64,000 nt of DNA from Homalodisca vitripennis (GCF_021130785.1 NW_025777470.1:23063-87062), one strand, 5' to 3'. Shown: positions 47,100-60,449, counted from the stretch's first letter. Program-made: numbers and translations. Notes: generated from the sequence alone by a model not told the origin.

Positions 47100-47750
47100 A
47101 TTAAAGAAATTCTCAAATCATAATGAGACCATTTATGCGGATATACCGTTATCTTAAACTTTTCCAGCTAAAATATAAATATTTCTGCACCTGAAGCGAC
47201 GATTTTGTTGATCCTTAAATGGTAAACCGATAACGTAAAAAGATAATTTATAACATGATTTTGATGTATGGATATATGAAAAAGAAATATATACACATAG
47301 TTTACTAACAAAGTTGCGGGTGAGTTTTGGATTATGCTTACTAAATCAACTATACCTAAGTAAGTGTTTGTACAAAAATTCCGCATAATACAAGCGCAGT
47401 AAGCGGTATATCCACTCAGCTCTACCTGCCTCGGTTAACCGCTGCTTGGACTAACATGCACTTTCAATTAACGGATCGGTTGTATCCCAGTTTTATTATT
47501 CGTTCTCATTCGAAACATAATTGTTTATACAAAACTATAAACCTTACTATAATTGAGCTTCTCTTTAAAATACTTCTTAAAAGTTGAAATATCCATTTAC
47601 CAATTTGGCTGACAAATTGAAAAATAGCGGTGAAAGTTAGCAAATTATAATTTTAAGTTGTGTTTATAATCATTATAATTAAAAGATATTTACTCCAGCT
47701 GTGAACCCATTCACTTAGTAACAAAATGGTAAACGCATTGAATATGTAGT
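47100..47750 (+). repeat. Xi block, copy 2
   Basis: Matches 15880-16460 (TTATGCTTACT, CAGCTCTACCT, GGTTAACCG, TTTACTCC with a TTCACT segment). Confidence 0.6.
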
Positions 47751-47889
47751 AGATATTAAGTTTGTTGATTTTGTTGTTAGTTGATTTTAATCAATGCAAA
47801 ATATCAAGATTTGATTTATGTTTTCTGCTATAGTTAAGTACATATATTTAATGTAATTAAATATTAACATAACAAAAAACTCTTTTGGT

Positions 47890-48110
47890 TTAGGGAATGA
47901 TAAACATGTTAATATTTCCCTAAGAAAGAATAAAAAAGTAGTTTATGTCAAGCGTGTTGAAGCAGCGACACTTCAGTAGCTTTTTAACAGGTGTCTGTCG
48001 CCTCTGGTGCTCATTGCTTGACTCATTGTGGTAGCCTTTACCATGGTGTCCTGTTATCCTGATCCTTTATTTCATGACGGTGTTGCTGTATAAATACTTC
48101 TTCTAGTACA
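47890..48110 (+). repeat. Omicron island, copy 2
   Basis: Very similar to 17040-17345, including CACTTCAGTAGCTTTTTAAC, GGTGTCTGTCGCCTCTGGTG and GGTGTCCTGTTATCCTGATC. It is duplicated about 590 bp downstream. Confidence 0.8.
48089..48096 (+). promoter_or_regulatory. Conserved TATAAATA box, omicron copy 2
   Basis: Same context as in copy 1 (GTTGCTG before, CTTCTTCTAGTA after). Confidence 0.4.
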
Positions 48111-48439
48111 GCTTTACTATTATAATTATCTTCCCCTTTAATTTATAAAAGTACAAACATGATTAATACTGTAATTTAATTACGTTTTACTACATTTTAC
48201 ACTACTCTTACTATTACTTAACATCAAACTACTATTCCATATTCCATGTAATGTAGTTACTAACGGGTCAATGAGATCGTACGTACTTATTACAAACATG
48301 TGAATATTTCTTTAAAACCTTTATGGATTTATGTTTACTTGTAACTAATTTCCATTAATTATAGTAATATTTATGACAAAGTGTTTAAGCAACATTATAT
48401 TTCATGTAATTAAATTTTTAACATGAAAAAACTCTGTTT

Positions 48440-48700
48440 GTACTTGTTTATATAAAGAATTATAAACGTGTCAATATTTTCCAAAGCCAAATTTGTCAAA
48501 TAGTGGTTAATTTTAAGCGTTGTACGTTTGTGTTAAATAAGTGTGTTTTGCAGTGACACATCAGTAGCTTTTTAGCGAGTGTCTGTCGCCTCTGGTGCTC
48601 GTTGCTCGGCTCTTTGCGGTACCTCTTACGTCGGTGTCCTGTATCCTGACCCTTTGTTTCATGACAGTGTTGCTGTATAAATACTTCTCCTAGTATTCCT
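48440..48700 (+). repeat. Omicron island, copy 3
   Basis: Tandem repeat of the omicron island: CATCAGTAGCTTTTTAGC, GTGTCTGTCGCCTCTGGTGC, TCGGTGTCCTGTATCCTGAC. A minus-strand 86-codon frame crosses it, but single-base indels break the equivalent frame in copies 1 and 2. Confidence 0.8.
48676..48683 (+). promoter_or_regulatory. Conserved TATAAATA box, omicron copy 3
   Basis: Same box and flanks (GTTGCTG, CTTCTCCTAGTA) as in the other two copies. Confidence 0.4.
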
Positions 48701-49400
48701 TTACTATTAAAATTATCTCCACATTTAATTTTGAAAAGCATCTTAATTTTCCTCAAATATCAATCAATATTATTTCTCAACGAATATGTAATATTATAAT
48801 AAAGGCTAAAAAATCACTTATTAGACCACAGCCTATGAGTTGTCATACAATCTAGTGGCCATTAAGTAATTAATTTTAATGTGTAAATACATTATTCTAT
48901 ATGAATTCAAGCAAAGGGTGGTTTAGTTTGTAGGAATACTTTTGGTTATTCTCAGTTATTCCGCATCACAGGAAGAAAGCTTTTTTATAAAATCTCAAAT
49001 AATCTTTACCAGTGTTTTTTTTTACATATCTTTTACATATAAAAATTGCGTAAGTATGGGAAATGGATATTTATGTAGCTCTCACGATAAAGACTCATTA
49101 CATAGTTTAATACTTGCACATAGCGTGGATGAATCTTTTAACCAGTATAAAAAAATAAAATTTTTAGAGATGGGAGCCGTTCAATATTTGAATATTATAA
49201 AAAAATGGTTAATAGGCATCATAGAGCAATTAAAAAATTTGTTCTAGGATTATCGCTCTTTTAAACAAGTTGTTTTGTTTACCGGTGGTAGAATCATGTA
49301 AAACCTTCTTTAATATACTTAGGAACTGTTTTATTAAAGCTCAGTAATTAAATAAACCTGTTTTTACTATATATTTACATTACACATACCTTTAGTTTTA
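48701..49400 (+). repeat. Unit 2 tail
   Basis: 48750-48880 matches 17400-17480, and 49040-49350 matches 61980-62300 (AAAATGGTTAAT, TTTGTTCTAG/GGTTTTAG, TTATTAAAGCTCA). The 101-codon frame at 48942-49247 is not kept in the 62-kb copy. Confidence 0.55.
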
Positions 49401-49514
49401 ATCAAAGTGAAAACTATTGAAGATACCGTGATAAATTTCCACATTAAATGCCCTAAGCTCAAATATATGTTTCTCAATCACTAGATTAGTATATAAATTG
49501 TGTTTTAATTAGAA

Positions 49515-49539
49515 AAACACACAAACACACACACACACT

Positions 49540-49570
<31 letters not shown>
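49515..49570. repeat. (CA)n then (AT)n microsatellite
   Basis: CA repeats followed by AT repeats, at the unit 2/unit 3 junction where an alpha block would be expected. Confidence 0.9.
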
Positions 49571-49577
<7 letters not shown>

Positions 49578-49599
49578 GTATATACATGGGAAAAACTTA

Positions 49600-50900
49600 T
49601 ATTGTTTTGCTGCCGGCCTCATATAATTAAATATTCTAAGATGGTTGGAGTTTGCTTTTTTGGAATAAGTTCATCGAATTTCATCACGTAGAACACATTT
49701 CGTTTTAATTTTAGCAATATCAAATAACCTGCTGTATTAAATATGAATATCATATTACACTTGTTATTTGTAGGATATGAAGGGAATTCCATGTGTCCTC
49801 AATGCAATTTTACAAACCAAAGACTGGCATGGAGTTGTATTTTAACTTAAAAAATCAGTAGCATCATTGTATCAACAATAATTGCGAATAAATCAAGAAA
49901 TATATAAATCAAGATAATTCGTGCATGAGTACTAAAAGAAACAACTACACTTTCGATGAGGTCACTTTATCTTTGACGAACATAGCACGGCGGATTGTCA
50001 AAATATATAAACCGTACAAACTGTTCGTTCAACTAGAAAATGAATCGTCAAATATTTTCCTTCTCTCGGAATTCAACATCAAATCACTCCGGATTTGTCG
50101 ATGTACGACGTATAGAAAAATAATACGAAACTTATTTTCTTTGTTACATTCTGCTACAAAACCTGTCACAACTTAATTTTATTATTATAAATTTAGAGTT
50201 CAGTCATATACAAGAGTAAAAATCTAACGGTAAAATCCCTGTAACTTTTGCTGCTCTATAATATTATATATCTAAAAACCCTCTATTTTGATGTTCAGTT
50301 AGGACGTGAATATCACACACAAAAGTTCTAATTCTTCGTGGGATTAAACACTTCATTCTGTCTATATTTATGATATAACATTTATAAATACAAGTTAAAT
50401 GTATCTTAAAAAGTTCCGTATTAATTTGTTCCATTCATTCATTTCGAAAAGAGATCGATATATAAAGTTGTAGTACAATATTAATTACTGAAATAAAGTG
50501 ACCTAATGTAAATATTAACTAATACCGTATTAATAAAATAACATGTAAACAATGTATGAAATGGTTTTGCAAGTAAACTAGATTTTTTATGCCATTAAGT
50601 GAATTGAGTGTTAAATTTATACACAAAAAAAGTCTATAGAATAATTATATGGAAAAGCTGGATAGAGTAAAATTGAAGGAAATATGAATAGCGGAACAAC
50701 ATGTGATAAATAATTGTAAATTTTACCATTCAATAACTTGCCCCATTGGGATATTCCCTAAGGGAATATTAATTTTGTTCTATTTTTCAAAGATTCTATT
50801 ATCTTCAACAGTGTCAACAGACACTGTAGAATAAATAATTTCCATTAGAGGCTAAAAATTAATCTAATTCAACGATAAAAAACCTATATTGACTAACCCA
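49600..50900 (+). repeat. Beta block, copy 3
   Basis: Closest to copy 2. The open stretch at 49985-50115 again reads ARRIVKIYKP, KLFVQ, NESSNIFLLS and FNIKSLRI. A perfect 9-bp stem at 50751-50769 corresponds to the unit 2 stem at 22209. Confidence 0.7.
50751..50769. repeat. Small hairpin in beta, unit 3
   Basis: ATATTCCCT pairs with AGGGAATAT around a single A. It differs from the unit 2 stem by a change present on both sides. Confidence 0.6.
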
Positions 50901-52084
50901 AACAATCGTTCATACAGGAAAATAACAAGAGCTGATGTATTAAAAACCCGTAAACAAGAAACCTCTGTTGTGGATTTCAGCTCATGGAAATTCTAAACAT
51001 GAATTTCAACCGCCTACGGGCATTGCTATTGTTTGGTTGAAGTGCTTAAGTACTGATTATTGATGAGTTCTCCCTTATTATTAACAAAATGAGGTTTGCT
51101 TAAATTCTATGATAGCTTTTTTTATAAAATATGAACATGATTCTAATACATTTTCAAGATTATGATAGTGACGAAACTTAAAACATTTCCCTTTGCAAAA
51201 GGATGAATTCACCTGTTACATAATTTTACTAACGTGTATTGAAAATTTAAATACACTATCAAATAATTTATGTTTTTATTAGAAAACAGTTTGAAAGAAA
51301 TTCGTAACTCAATGCACTCTAGTTTTACAATAATTTTAAAAACTATACTGAGAGAAATACTACTGTCCGGATAGTTTTTACATATTCTAAATGCTAATAA
51401 AATTTTTATTTTGTGCCTTAGATGGATAATTTGGCAACACAAAGTTGTTCTTAAACTCGTTGTGTTTTCTCATTAACGTTTGTTTGTTACTAATTTAAAA
51501 CGGAAGTAGGGAATTATAAACTAATAGTTGACATTTCTAAAGGTTAAATGTTGGCGTCATTAAAATAAATTTATAATCTTAGGCTAAGCTCCAGGGTCAC
51601 TTAATGTTATGTTCTCATTTAACATGATCAAAAATATAATACAAAAATTATTTCTTACACATTTAACACATGGTTACACCATGGTTTTGACGTTTCTTAA
51701 GAAAATCCTTTAAAAAAATCTGTTTTTACGCAATTTAATTTTGAAGGGATGTAATATAATGTAATTACATTGTGTATAAGGATTAAAATTATAATACTAA
51801 TTTTCTTCCCGGATTAAATTACTCTTCGACTTTGCTAGCTAAATAATATCAAACCAATTATTGTTTAATTCTACTTTTTATATCTCGGCAGAACGAAACT
51901 AGTAAACTACTATAGAAAATTTATATTACCCGTGCAGCAATTCTATTTATAAACTGATGAGTTTTAATTACTGCTGTTAAATGATACATTAAATAAATAA
52001 ATTTTACGTTGGATACATTGATAAGTAAATTGGAAAATTCGTAGATTTATTGAATTTAATCCGTAACCCACTAAAATAAATAGT

Positions 52085-52440
52085 CAAGGAGCTGCAGTAA
52101 CTTCTCACTAGCACGTCTTGAAAGTCACTGAACGGAGAAGCGCCTTGCCTGACGGCAATATGGTCGCGATAGTCCCGCTCCTAGCGGATACAGAGCGAAA
52201 ATCGTGAAGATTCGTTCCGTGACGCGATACGAAAGTTTTACCCCGTGGAAAACATCCATAGACCACTAATAGAAAAATAGTCACTTCGAAAACATTTCCT
52301 TTGCAGCCTTTTGAGATTAGTATCTGTTGCAGAAAATATAGAACACGATTCCGGAGCATTGAGGCATACTAGTATTTTCTTTAAACGTCTATAGATAGTC
52401 TTTGTTACCTTGATATAAGCTACTAGCACTCTATTTTGCA
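52085..52440 (+). repeat. Delta island, unit 3
   Basis: Close match to 23640-23990: GGAGCTGCAGTAACTTCTCA, CTAGCACGTCTTG, CTGAACGGAGAAG, CGATAGTCCCGCTCCTAGC. Slightly GC-richer than unit 2's copy. Confidence 0.75.
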
Positions 52441-53169
52441 GCAAAAGTACAAAAAAATATCCCTACTTGTTGTAGTTGTGATGTCACTTCCTGTATGTAA
52501 AACAGGGACAGCAAAGGACCATAATTGGACGGCAGATGCATTGTAGCTTTTCACCTTTGTATGGTACTATTATTACCATTGAACAAAATTAACACCAAGA
52601 AAATTAATGAGTGTATTTTATGTTCTAATTGTAAAAAGGAGTAGTTATTTATAACTTTCAATAGCTTCCAATTTTTAATTTTCGTTACCCGTTTTAAAGT
52701 AGGCAGTCAGACGGGTTAAAACTTATTTAGTTACTATTTAAAATTGCGGTTATCTCTTGCCAATTGTCTTCTTATTTGGAAATAACTGTAAAACATGTTT
52801 GAAATCAGCCATTTTGATAACAAATTTGCAATGTTAAGGACAGTATCACAAAGTAGGCCATGATGCCTAATGAAACTAAAAGAACCAGATAACGTATTGA
52901 TACAGTGTTGACCCTACAATGTTATAATTACATTTTATAACGAAGAAAAATAAAACAATAAAGTTAAAAATTAAAATGTAAAATTATAAAATATAATAAG
53001 TACAGTTGTGCAAATTTAAAGAAATTAAAAAATATTTTCAATACTGTAAAACGAAAAAGATAGAAGACAAAAACCATGATATTGATAAGTATGTTGTGAT
53101 CACGTATATTAATTAGCATAGCATTGATTATATACATTTTAGCTAGCGCACATTAAATATGGAGCTTTA

Positions 53170-53420
53170 AAGCGTTTTAATTTGTCCAACAGCGGTGTCA
53201 ATTTCGCAGGGAGGAGAAACCAGTAAGCTGATCTCCGCCATGTAATACGGTTATTTACGTCCTCTACTCGGCCCTTTTGTTGGCGTAACCACACCCTTAC
53301 CCTTTGTTGTAGTCTCTTGGTTCCTCCAACACTAACTGGCTCTCAACACCTTATTCCTAAGAAGTCAGTTATTGAGTTGAGAGAGTCCCACTTTAATTGT
53401 GAAGGGAAGCAAAAACTATT
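53170..53420 (+). repeat. Epsilon island, unit 3, left arm
   Basis: GCAGGGAGGAGAAACCAGTA and the following core match the unit 2 left-arm copy nearly base for base; the two inverted copies are more alike with each other (GAAACCACTAAGCTGGT/GAAACCACTGAGCTGGT). The overlapping 72-codon frame at 53317 is not shared. Confidence 0.75.
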
Positions 53421-53869
53421 CTTGATATTTTATGCTTTTCAAATAAGAGCAGCGTACTATCATTATTTTAAGATAGTTTACTGGCAGAGCCATGGCATCA
53501 TAAGAAATCACTGTTTTAATTCAATTGAGCGCTAATTTAACGTAATTTAGTATCCAGATTTAAAGGGATTAAGAATTTTAATTCCGTAGTATGATCCCAT
53601 TTTATTAATATATATGGAAATACATAGTAATTATTATTTCGCTTTTAGTATCGTACACCCCTACCTTAGACGACCTGAGCGAGTTCCTAAAATACAAAGC
53701 CAGAATGAAATTCGATGGCCATTAAAACCATCTCAGCTACACGATCTGTGATTCAAATAAAAATATAAGGCCAAAAGTTTTATAGTTTTACATCACTAAA
53801 AATAATTCATAAACTGAAATACAAAGAAAGAGAAAAAATAAATCTCACTTCCTGATCTCATCAAATATA

Positions 53870-55850
53870 TGAAAATACCTTTTTATATTCCACTTTTGTG
53901 CACTCGTTTTATACTTTTAACATATACATATATCTTATATCTATGTCAACTAATTGTATATAGCAATATCAACTGGACCCATACTTTCAAACATTACATT
54001 TCTTTTGAACTCCACTTGTGTGTACTCGTTATAAATGTTCCATACACAATCATACCTTATTGCTATGTAAATTATTATAATTTAACATACTCTACTTGTT
54101 AAAAATTATCAAAATCATTAAATATATGTAGCAAAGCAAGGTTAAATGTTAGTACATTTCGACTTCCTTCACCGCCAAAGGTTGGTGCTCGTGTATGATT
54201 ACTATTCCAACGTCCATAGATGCGTTGGATATTTATGACGACATGTTGTTGTACAAATGTTAGCTAGCTAAAGATACTTGGATTGTTTTATTAAAACCGT
54301 CTAAGAACTTTTCTTTCTAGATTACTAGTAGGTTACTAGATCACAAAGTTACTTAGTAATTCAAATTATATCAAATTCAGTATTACACAAATTAGACACA
54401 TCATTTATATTAAAATTATTTACTGGCACAATCAATTAAACTATGTTTGTTGAAACCACATTAAAAATAAATCACATTACTGTATATACAAGACAAAAAC
54501 TACTGTTTCTGCTAGTATTAGTGCTTAGAAGACATGTAAAAAAAGAAAACATCAACCGACTGAAGCAACAAAAGAAAATTCGTCTCCAATAAATCCTTAT
54601 TTGTTTGGTATATCTTGATCTTGCGAACAGTTTTATTTACATACAAACAGGATTTCATTCTTTACAGCAGTTTGGAGATGTTTGGGAACGTTTTATTCGA
54701 CAAGTTATCTCCAATGTATGTTTATTGCTCCTAGCATTCCGAAAGGACAAACTGCAGTATAATGTAACATCTTTATTCAGGTGTATAAACTCTAAACTCG
54801 TTTGTTGACTCATGGCCATAAATTTAAAAATTGTCATTTACCAACAACCATCTAGTAGCTAAAAATAGACGGGACAGAAGTTTGATAAATACAAGCAATT
54901 TTGATTGATCTAGTAGCATCGTTTCATAGTTCGAATCGTATAATATATTGAAAGTCTAATACCATCTATTAATGGCTAAAAAGTGTTTGGTATTCACTAT
55001 AACTTTTAAAGTTTCTCTCTCCACAAGTTGTGTAAATAACCTATAGAATTCATGATTCACGCATTTAAGATTTGCATTACATATTAGGTAATACTTAACA
55101 CAATTGCACTATTCTAATATCAAGTTCTAGTCACTTACAGGAATAACTAAAATTAAATATCCTGCATCAAAAAAACGTATTTTCTAATACATACTTTTGA
55201 GCATACGGTTAAATGCATCTACTTCCTTATCTCACAATACCCCTCACGATTTTGAAAATTTATGTATAGAAAATATCTAAGTTGGAGAAGAGATAAATAT
55301 AAACTAACTATAATTAGTATAAGTATTTAAAGAAGGTAATATGTTTTCATGCCATGTTAGTAGCTACGCCCATTCCTTTATTTAACGTTAAAATAGAATT
55401 AAAACAATAAGCTGTGGAAGTTAATGAGAAAAATCCCGCCCTCTGAAATGATTCTCGATTGCCTTGTCTTCAACACGCCTTTCAATTTAACTCTTTAAAG
55501 TGAAGTTCAACGCTAATGCTAGAAAAGTTTTTGAATTTGCATGCTGAAGGTTTCTTTTATCGGCCCTAAAATCTGCGTTAGTCCTTTATTTTAATAAACA
55601 AACAAATTTATAATATTATATTAATAGAAAAATATTTAAAATTTGTTCTAATACATCATCTGCGAGTTGTATTCAGGCTATAAAGTTAAGGACAATCGTT
55701 ACAAAGAAATTCATCTTAGAATATCTCTGAGCCATTTCCCATTCAATTTAAAATCTACAACCCGTCCCCCCGTTGTCATTATTTAGTGACGATTATTGTT
55801 GTCATAACTTATAACCATATCTTATCTTCACTTTTATCTATCTGTTTTCT
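53870..55850 (+). repeat. Zeta and eta blocks, unit 3
   Basis: Zeta (53870-54840) and eta (55360-55850) match 25800-26560 and 26800-27340. Eta keeps CTCGATTGCCTTGTCTTCAA and TTTATCGGCCCTAAAATCT. Confidence 0.7.
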
Positions 55851-55929
55851 TTTCACAAGATTTCTCAAGTGTATATATGAATTTATCAAATATTATTTAT
55901 CAACTGTAGAAATGTATTAAACTGAATTA

Positions 55930-56760
55930 AATGTTAGCTCAAAGGAAAAAGGGTCCTTTATTGGTTACGAATTAATAGTTTAAATTATACGTTTTAATCA
56001 TGTTAACTGAAAATATAAGATGAGGTAACATAGCAACTTACCTTAAAAATTTCAATTTGTTTTTATAACGTCAACACTTTAGTATTTCAATTTTGACTAT
56101 TTGTTACTATTTATAAAGTGTATTAGTTTTATAATTACTTCAATAACAAACAAACATGGAAAATCTAAACGATATGCGTTTAAGAAAACATTAGTATAAC
56201 CAAAATTATGCACCTAAGGCACAAATTAACATTGATATTAGCATTTAGATTGCTGTTTGATTCTATAATGGGGTGCTGGGACAATGATATTTGTACCCGA
56301 TATCATTTCTAAATTATTCTGTAACTCCTAAAGTTAACTCTCTTATATTGTCCATTTCAAAAAATCATTTATATTTTAAAAGCTTATTTTTACTTTTAAA
56401 TAAATTTAATAGTATAATTTCAGAATAAGTTAATATGATTTTATTAAAATATGCATGAATAAAGATAAAAAAAGGTTGCAATCTTAGCATATGCAAGAAC
56501 ATGTACTAAAAAGTGTTTAGAAAACAAGCTATCTATGTAAGTAAGGCAAACCTAAAATTGGGTAATAATAAAGAGATCGCATAAACAAGTCATTACTCTA
56601 GCACTTAAACCAAAACAAGGACAATGCCGTGAGCGGCACAAAGGCATTTTGATTATCTTCATGGCCTGAAAGTACTTTGATGTTTTACGTAACGCTGAAA
56701 GCCCCAGGATTGGTTTCATTTTTACTGTTTTTTCAAACAGTAGGACTTTTTTATTTTCCT
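55930..56760 (-). repeat. Gamma block, unit 3, inner inverted copy
   Basis: Same orientation as 33400-34400. Island 56560-56710 has GGTAATAATAAAGAG, CAATGCCGTGAGCGGCACAA and GAAAGTACTTTGATGTTTTA. It lies between eta and the inverted epsilon and has no counterpart at that place in unit 2, where the mariner lies. Confidence 0.7.
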
Positions 56761-56849
56761 ATATAAACTTGCTCGGTTATTGCAGTAACTAGTTTTTTGT
56801 GTTGTTTTATATCTTCTATGTAAATTAAAGAGGAATAGGATTGAAATAA

Positions 56850-57130
56850 TATGATCTTATTTAAGGAGCATAAAATATCAGCTCTAGATCTATTTCAGTT
56901 AAACAATTAATTATAATTATATAGAGCTCTCTCTCAATAGCTCACTTATTAGAAATAAAGTTCTGTGAGCCAGTTTAGTGTTGGATAGACCAGGAGACTA
57001 CAACAGAAGGTAAGGGTGTGGTTGATCCTTCAAAAGGGCCGAGTAAAGGACTTATAATCGTATTATATGCAGGAAACCAGCTCAGTGGTTTCTACTCCCT
57101 TGTAAATTTACACCGCTTTGAATTTAGACG
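56850..57130 (-). repeat. Epsilon island, unit 3, right arm
   Basis: Inverted copy of 53170-53420, most like 31310-31585. It keeps CAACAGAAG followed by GTAAGG (57010-57015). Confidence 0.75.
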
Positions 57131-58039
57131 CTTCACTCCACCTCACCTAAATTAAAATATTATATTGCGTCTCATTTAATATTCAGTAAATTTAAATTTA
57201 TATATAAAACTATATAAGAGTGAACGAAAAAAACTTATATATTAGTTTTTAACACTATGGTGTTTTAACATTTTTTCCTTTGACAGTATTATATAAAATT
57301 ATTAATATTTTGTTCTTAACATAACTGTATGATATTTATAATCAGAATATTTTATACTTTAACTTTAATAAGTTTAGATTTTTTTATTATAAAACATAAA
57401 TATAACATTGTACAGTTAATTTAGTATAAATAATTTATTTATTCTTTTTTAGGTTAACTAGAAACATAAAAATCAGACTTTTGTGGCAAATCCATAGTAA
57501 ATTATTATTGTCTAATTGACATTAAAAAGTAACAAAATGGATGAATCGTAATTTTTATTTATATTAGGTAACATAACACGATATACTTTTCAATAAAATC
57601 CCAAATTCCTAGATTGTGACAGAACAACAATTTAACAATTCCAAGATTGATTTGTATTAGTCTTTAAAATACCTAACGAAAATGTTCATTTTGAAATAAA
57701 AGAGTATAATAATAAGTTAAATCTTTCAAACGCCAACAATAATGGCTCCTTTTTACAATGCAGTATAAAATGCATTCATTAAATTACTTTTTGTTTGGTT
57801 TTTTCCATGTAAATATTAAACCGCACTAAGGTGAAAATGTCACACAGAAACGTGTACTATATCTGGAATTTTAAAATACACGAGTTTATTGTTCATAAAA
57901 GACCAATTTAAAGTCCATAAATTATCACTCCTTTTTAGAATAGAATATGAAAATATATTCATTAGTTTTTTCATTTGATTTTGTTTTGTCAATGAAAAAT
58001 CATAAAAAGGACAAAGGTGACAGGTGTCACACAGAACGC
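57131..58039. repeat. AT-rich repeat segment, no gene
   Basis: Matches 31590-32170 and 32640-32790 with the two unit 2 insertions absent. Nothing coding. Confidence 0.55.
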
Positions 58040-58480
58040 TGTAGTGTGTCCGATGTCCAATTATGGCCCTTTGGTGTCCCGGTTTTACACAAAGGAAGTA
58101 ACTAAGTAACTTCGCAGTAACAGTTTCCTTGTATTGCACATTCCTCTACTCAACTGCAATACGTTACAGTTTTGACCTCATATAGGAGGGAAATACATTT
58201 CTTAGAAAACTCCATCTCGGTAACATGTTCTGTTCTGTTGTTACCAATTACGCTCATTAGTGGTTTATATCATTATGAACAAAGGAGAACTATGTTCATT
58301 TCGAAGAATTACTAGTCAACCTCAATGCAATAGGTTGTGTTCCATATTACATGCAACAGTTTAATCTATAGAGAGACATGACAGGAAAATAATATAGTTT
58401 TTAAATAATATGGACAATTATAGTCTTTGTTAACACTAGACAGTTAAATCATAGCAAATTTCATATGTTTCATTAGTAAT
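58040..58480 (-). repeat. Delta-type island, unit 3, right arm
   Basis: GTCCAATTATGGCCCTTTGG, TTTTGACCTCATATAGGAGG, TTAGAAAACTCCATCTCGGT, TTGTTACCAATTACGCT. Matches 32790-33200. Confidence 0.75.
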
Positions 58481-59049
58481 TGTAATACAAGAGTTCTTTG
58501 AGTCCCAGAGCAGTTTAGAAACGAAATCAGTGCTGTAAAACTATACAATACTAGGTACTCATTAAGCTATCCTAAGTCTAAAAATGATGTTTTTTTTAAT
58601 TAAATACTAATTAATTTTTATTTTGATTTATTCAATTATATTTTAGTACTAAATGTGCCGAAAGTTGGTTAAGAAATAAAACAGTAAACGTATATTACAT
58701 AAGGAGTTGTAATCCTTAAAGTTATGACTATTTCTTAGCAAGTATAACCTATTAATTTAAGTCAGTATTCTAACTACGTTTATAGTGTTTTTCAAATTTA
58801 AATAGTAACAATAAAAAAAATGTTTTCAATGAAAAATTTATCATATAAGCACTATCCTGGAAGAAAATTTGTCAACATATCTTTAAATTTACGATTAGTC
58901 CTGGGCATTTAGCCCCTTTAAATTGGTAAATTAGAAGTTTTTTTACAACAGCTTCACGTTGCAAAGTATGTAATTAAAATACTTAACAAATTGTAAAATA
59001 ATATGAGATTATACAAATTATATAATAAAAACCATAGAAATGTTTTACC
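58481..59049. other. AT-rich spacer
   Basis: Partly matches 33200-33560 (CTATCCTGGAAGAAAATT-like segment). No gene. Confidence 0.55.
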
Positions 59050-59880
59050 TTACAGGGAAAAGGACTTTTGTTAGTTAAGAATTAATAGTTGCATTATACG
59101 TTTTAATGATGTTAACGATAAAACATAAAATGAAGTAACATTGCAGCTTACCTTAAAAAATATATATTTGTGTTCAGGACAAAAACCCATTATTTTAATT
59201 TTAAATACTTTTAATTATATGTTTTATAATACACTAGTGTCAAGAAGTGAAAACGATACACGCAATGAGTTTAAGAAAGATTATCATCAAATTAAGCACC
59301 TAAGTCTAAAAAAACAGTGCTATTAGTATTTAAATTGCCATCTGATTTTTGAAATGGGCGCGCGGACAATAGTATTATATTCGGTATCATTTGTAGATTA
59401 CTCTGAAACTCCTACAGTGCACTCACCTATAGAGTTTCATTTCAAAAGATATTTTATTGGAAAGCCTATTTTATTTCAAATGTAAATACATTTAATAGTA
59501 TATTATTTACAATGAAATAATACAATTATTTAATAGAAGCGTTAATACTGACGCAAAAGTTAAAAGAATTTTGTACTCCTGGCATGTGTATGAAAATGTA
59601 CTTAAAAAGTTTAAATCTTTTTGCAAGAAGGTATCTAAGTTAATAAGCAAACCTCATTTGGGCTAATAATAAAGAGAACGCATCACAAGTCAGTACTCAA
59701 GCTCTTAAACCAGACAATGACAACGCCGTGAGCGGCACAAAGTCATGTTTAGTATTTTCAAGAGATGAAAGTACTTTGATGTTTACGTAACGCTAAAAGC
59801 CCCCAGCAGAGGTTTCTTTTTTACGGTTCTTTTAAACAATAGCTTCTTGTTGTTTTTCCTACATAAACTTGCTCGGTCAA
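59050..59880 (-). repeat. Gamma block, unit 3, outer inverted copy
   Basis: Island 59650-59800 has GGCTAATAATAAAGAGAACG, CAACGCCGTGAGCGGCACAA and GAAAGTACTTTGATGTTTAC. It is followed by the spacer leading to theta, as in unit 2. Confidence 0.75.
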
Positions 59881-60449
59881 AAGTGTTGCAAGATTATCAG
59901 CGTTTTTTTAGGACCAAGTACAAACTTGTAGCTAAGAATAGAAACGTGTTTTTTATAGTCTTTCCATGATTTAGTGATAGAATATTTGGAAAAGAGATTG
60001 GCCTTATGTGAATTATAAAAAAGTAATGATTAATTTATGAATAATACGATAAAAATTTTATTTATGATAACCACAAAAAAGAATATACTTATTTTGTATC
60101 CAAGTAAAGTTTTGTATCAAAATTGAAGAAAATTAATTAACTTATATTGAATTAACTAACAATCTCTGCCGATAGTTTGAACAGATTACATTAACAATGC
60201 AAAATAGTGAAGAAAAAAACACCATTTTTAGTTATTCGTGAATGTACTTCCCTGCGTGATATATTAAATAATGGTATTGGCCCAATTATGCAGTTTTTAT
60301 TAGCTATATAGATAGTTAGCTAAGCAATAGTGGAGCCAACTACACAGATAAAAGGAAAACAACATAGTAAGGATGATGCTTAAACCCAAAATATAAAATA
60401 AATTTCGGGAAAAATATTCTTTGTACAAATGTGCTTTATTAAAATTTAA
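59881..60449. other. AT-rich spacer
   Basis: Resembles 34430-35000. No gene. Confidence 0.55.

Larger units (their letters stand above)
18512..49400 (+). repeat. Segmental repeat unit 2
   Basis: Second copy of the long repeat. Order: alpha, beta, a plus-strand gamma-delta-epsilon arm, zeta, eta, a mariner, an inverted epsilon-delta-gamma arm, theta, iota, kappa, lambda, mu, nu, a non-LTR retrotransposon, xi and a tandem pair of omicron blocks. It is longer than the other units because of the two large mobile insertions and several foldbacks. There is no host gene. Confidence 0.75.
50930..53420 (+). repeat. Inverted repeat of unit 3, left arm
   Basis: Gamma (50990-51480), delta (52085-52440) and epsilon (53170-53420) in plus orientation, collinear with unit 2's left arm. 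Inverted counterparts lie at 55930-59880. Confidence 0.7.

Noticed and set aside
48496..48756. 86-codon minus-strand frame through an omicron island
   Set aside because: Single-base indels shift the frame in the other two omicron copies although the nucleotide sequence is well kept.
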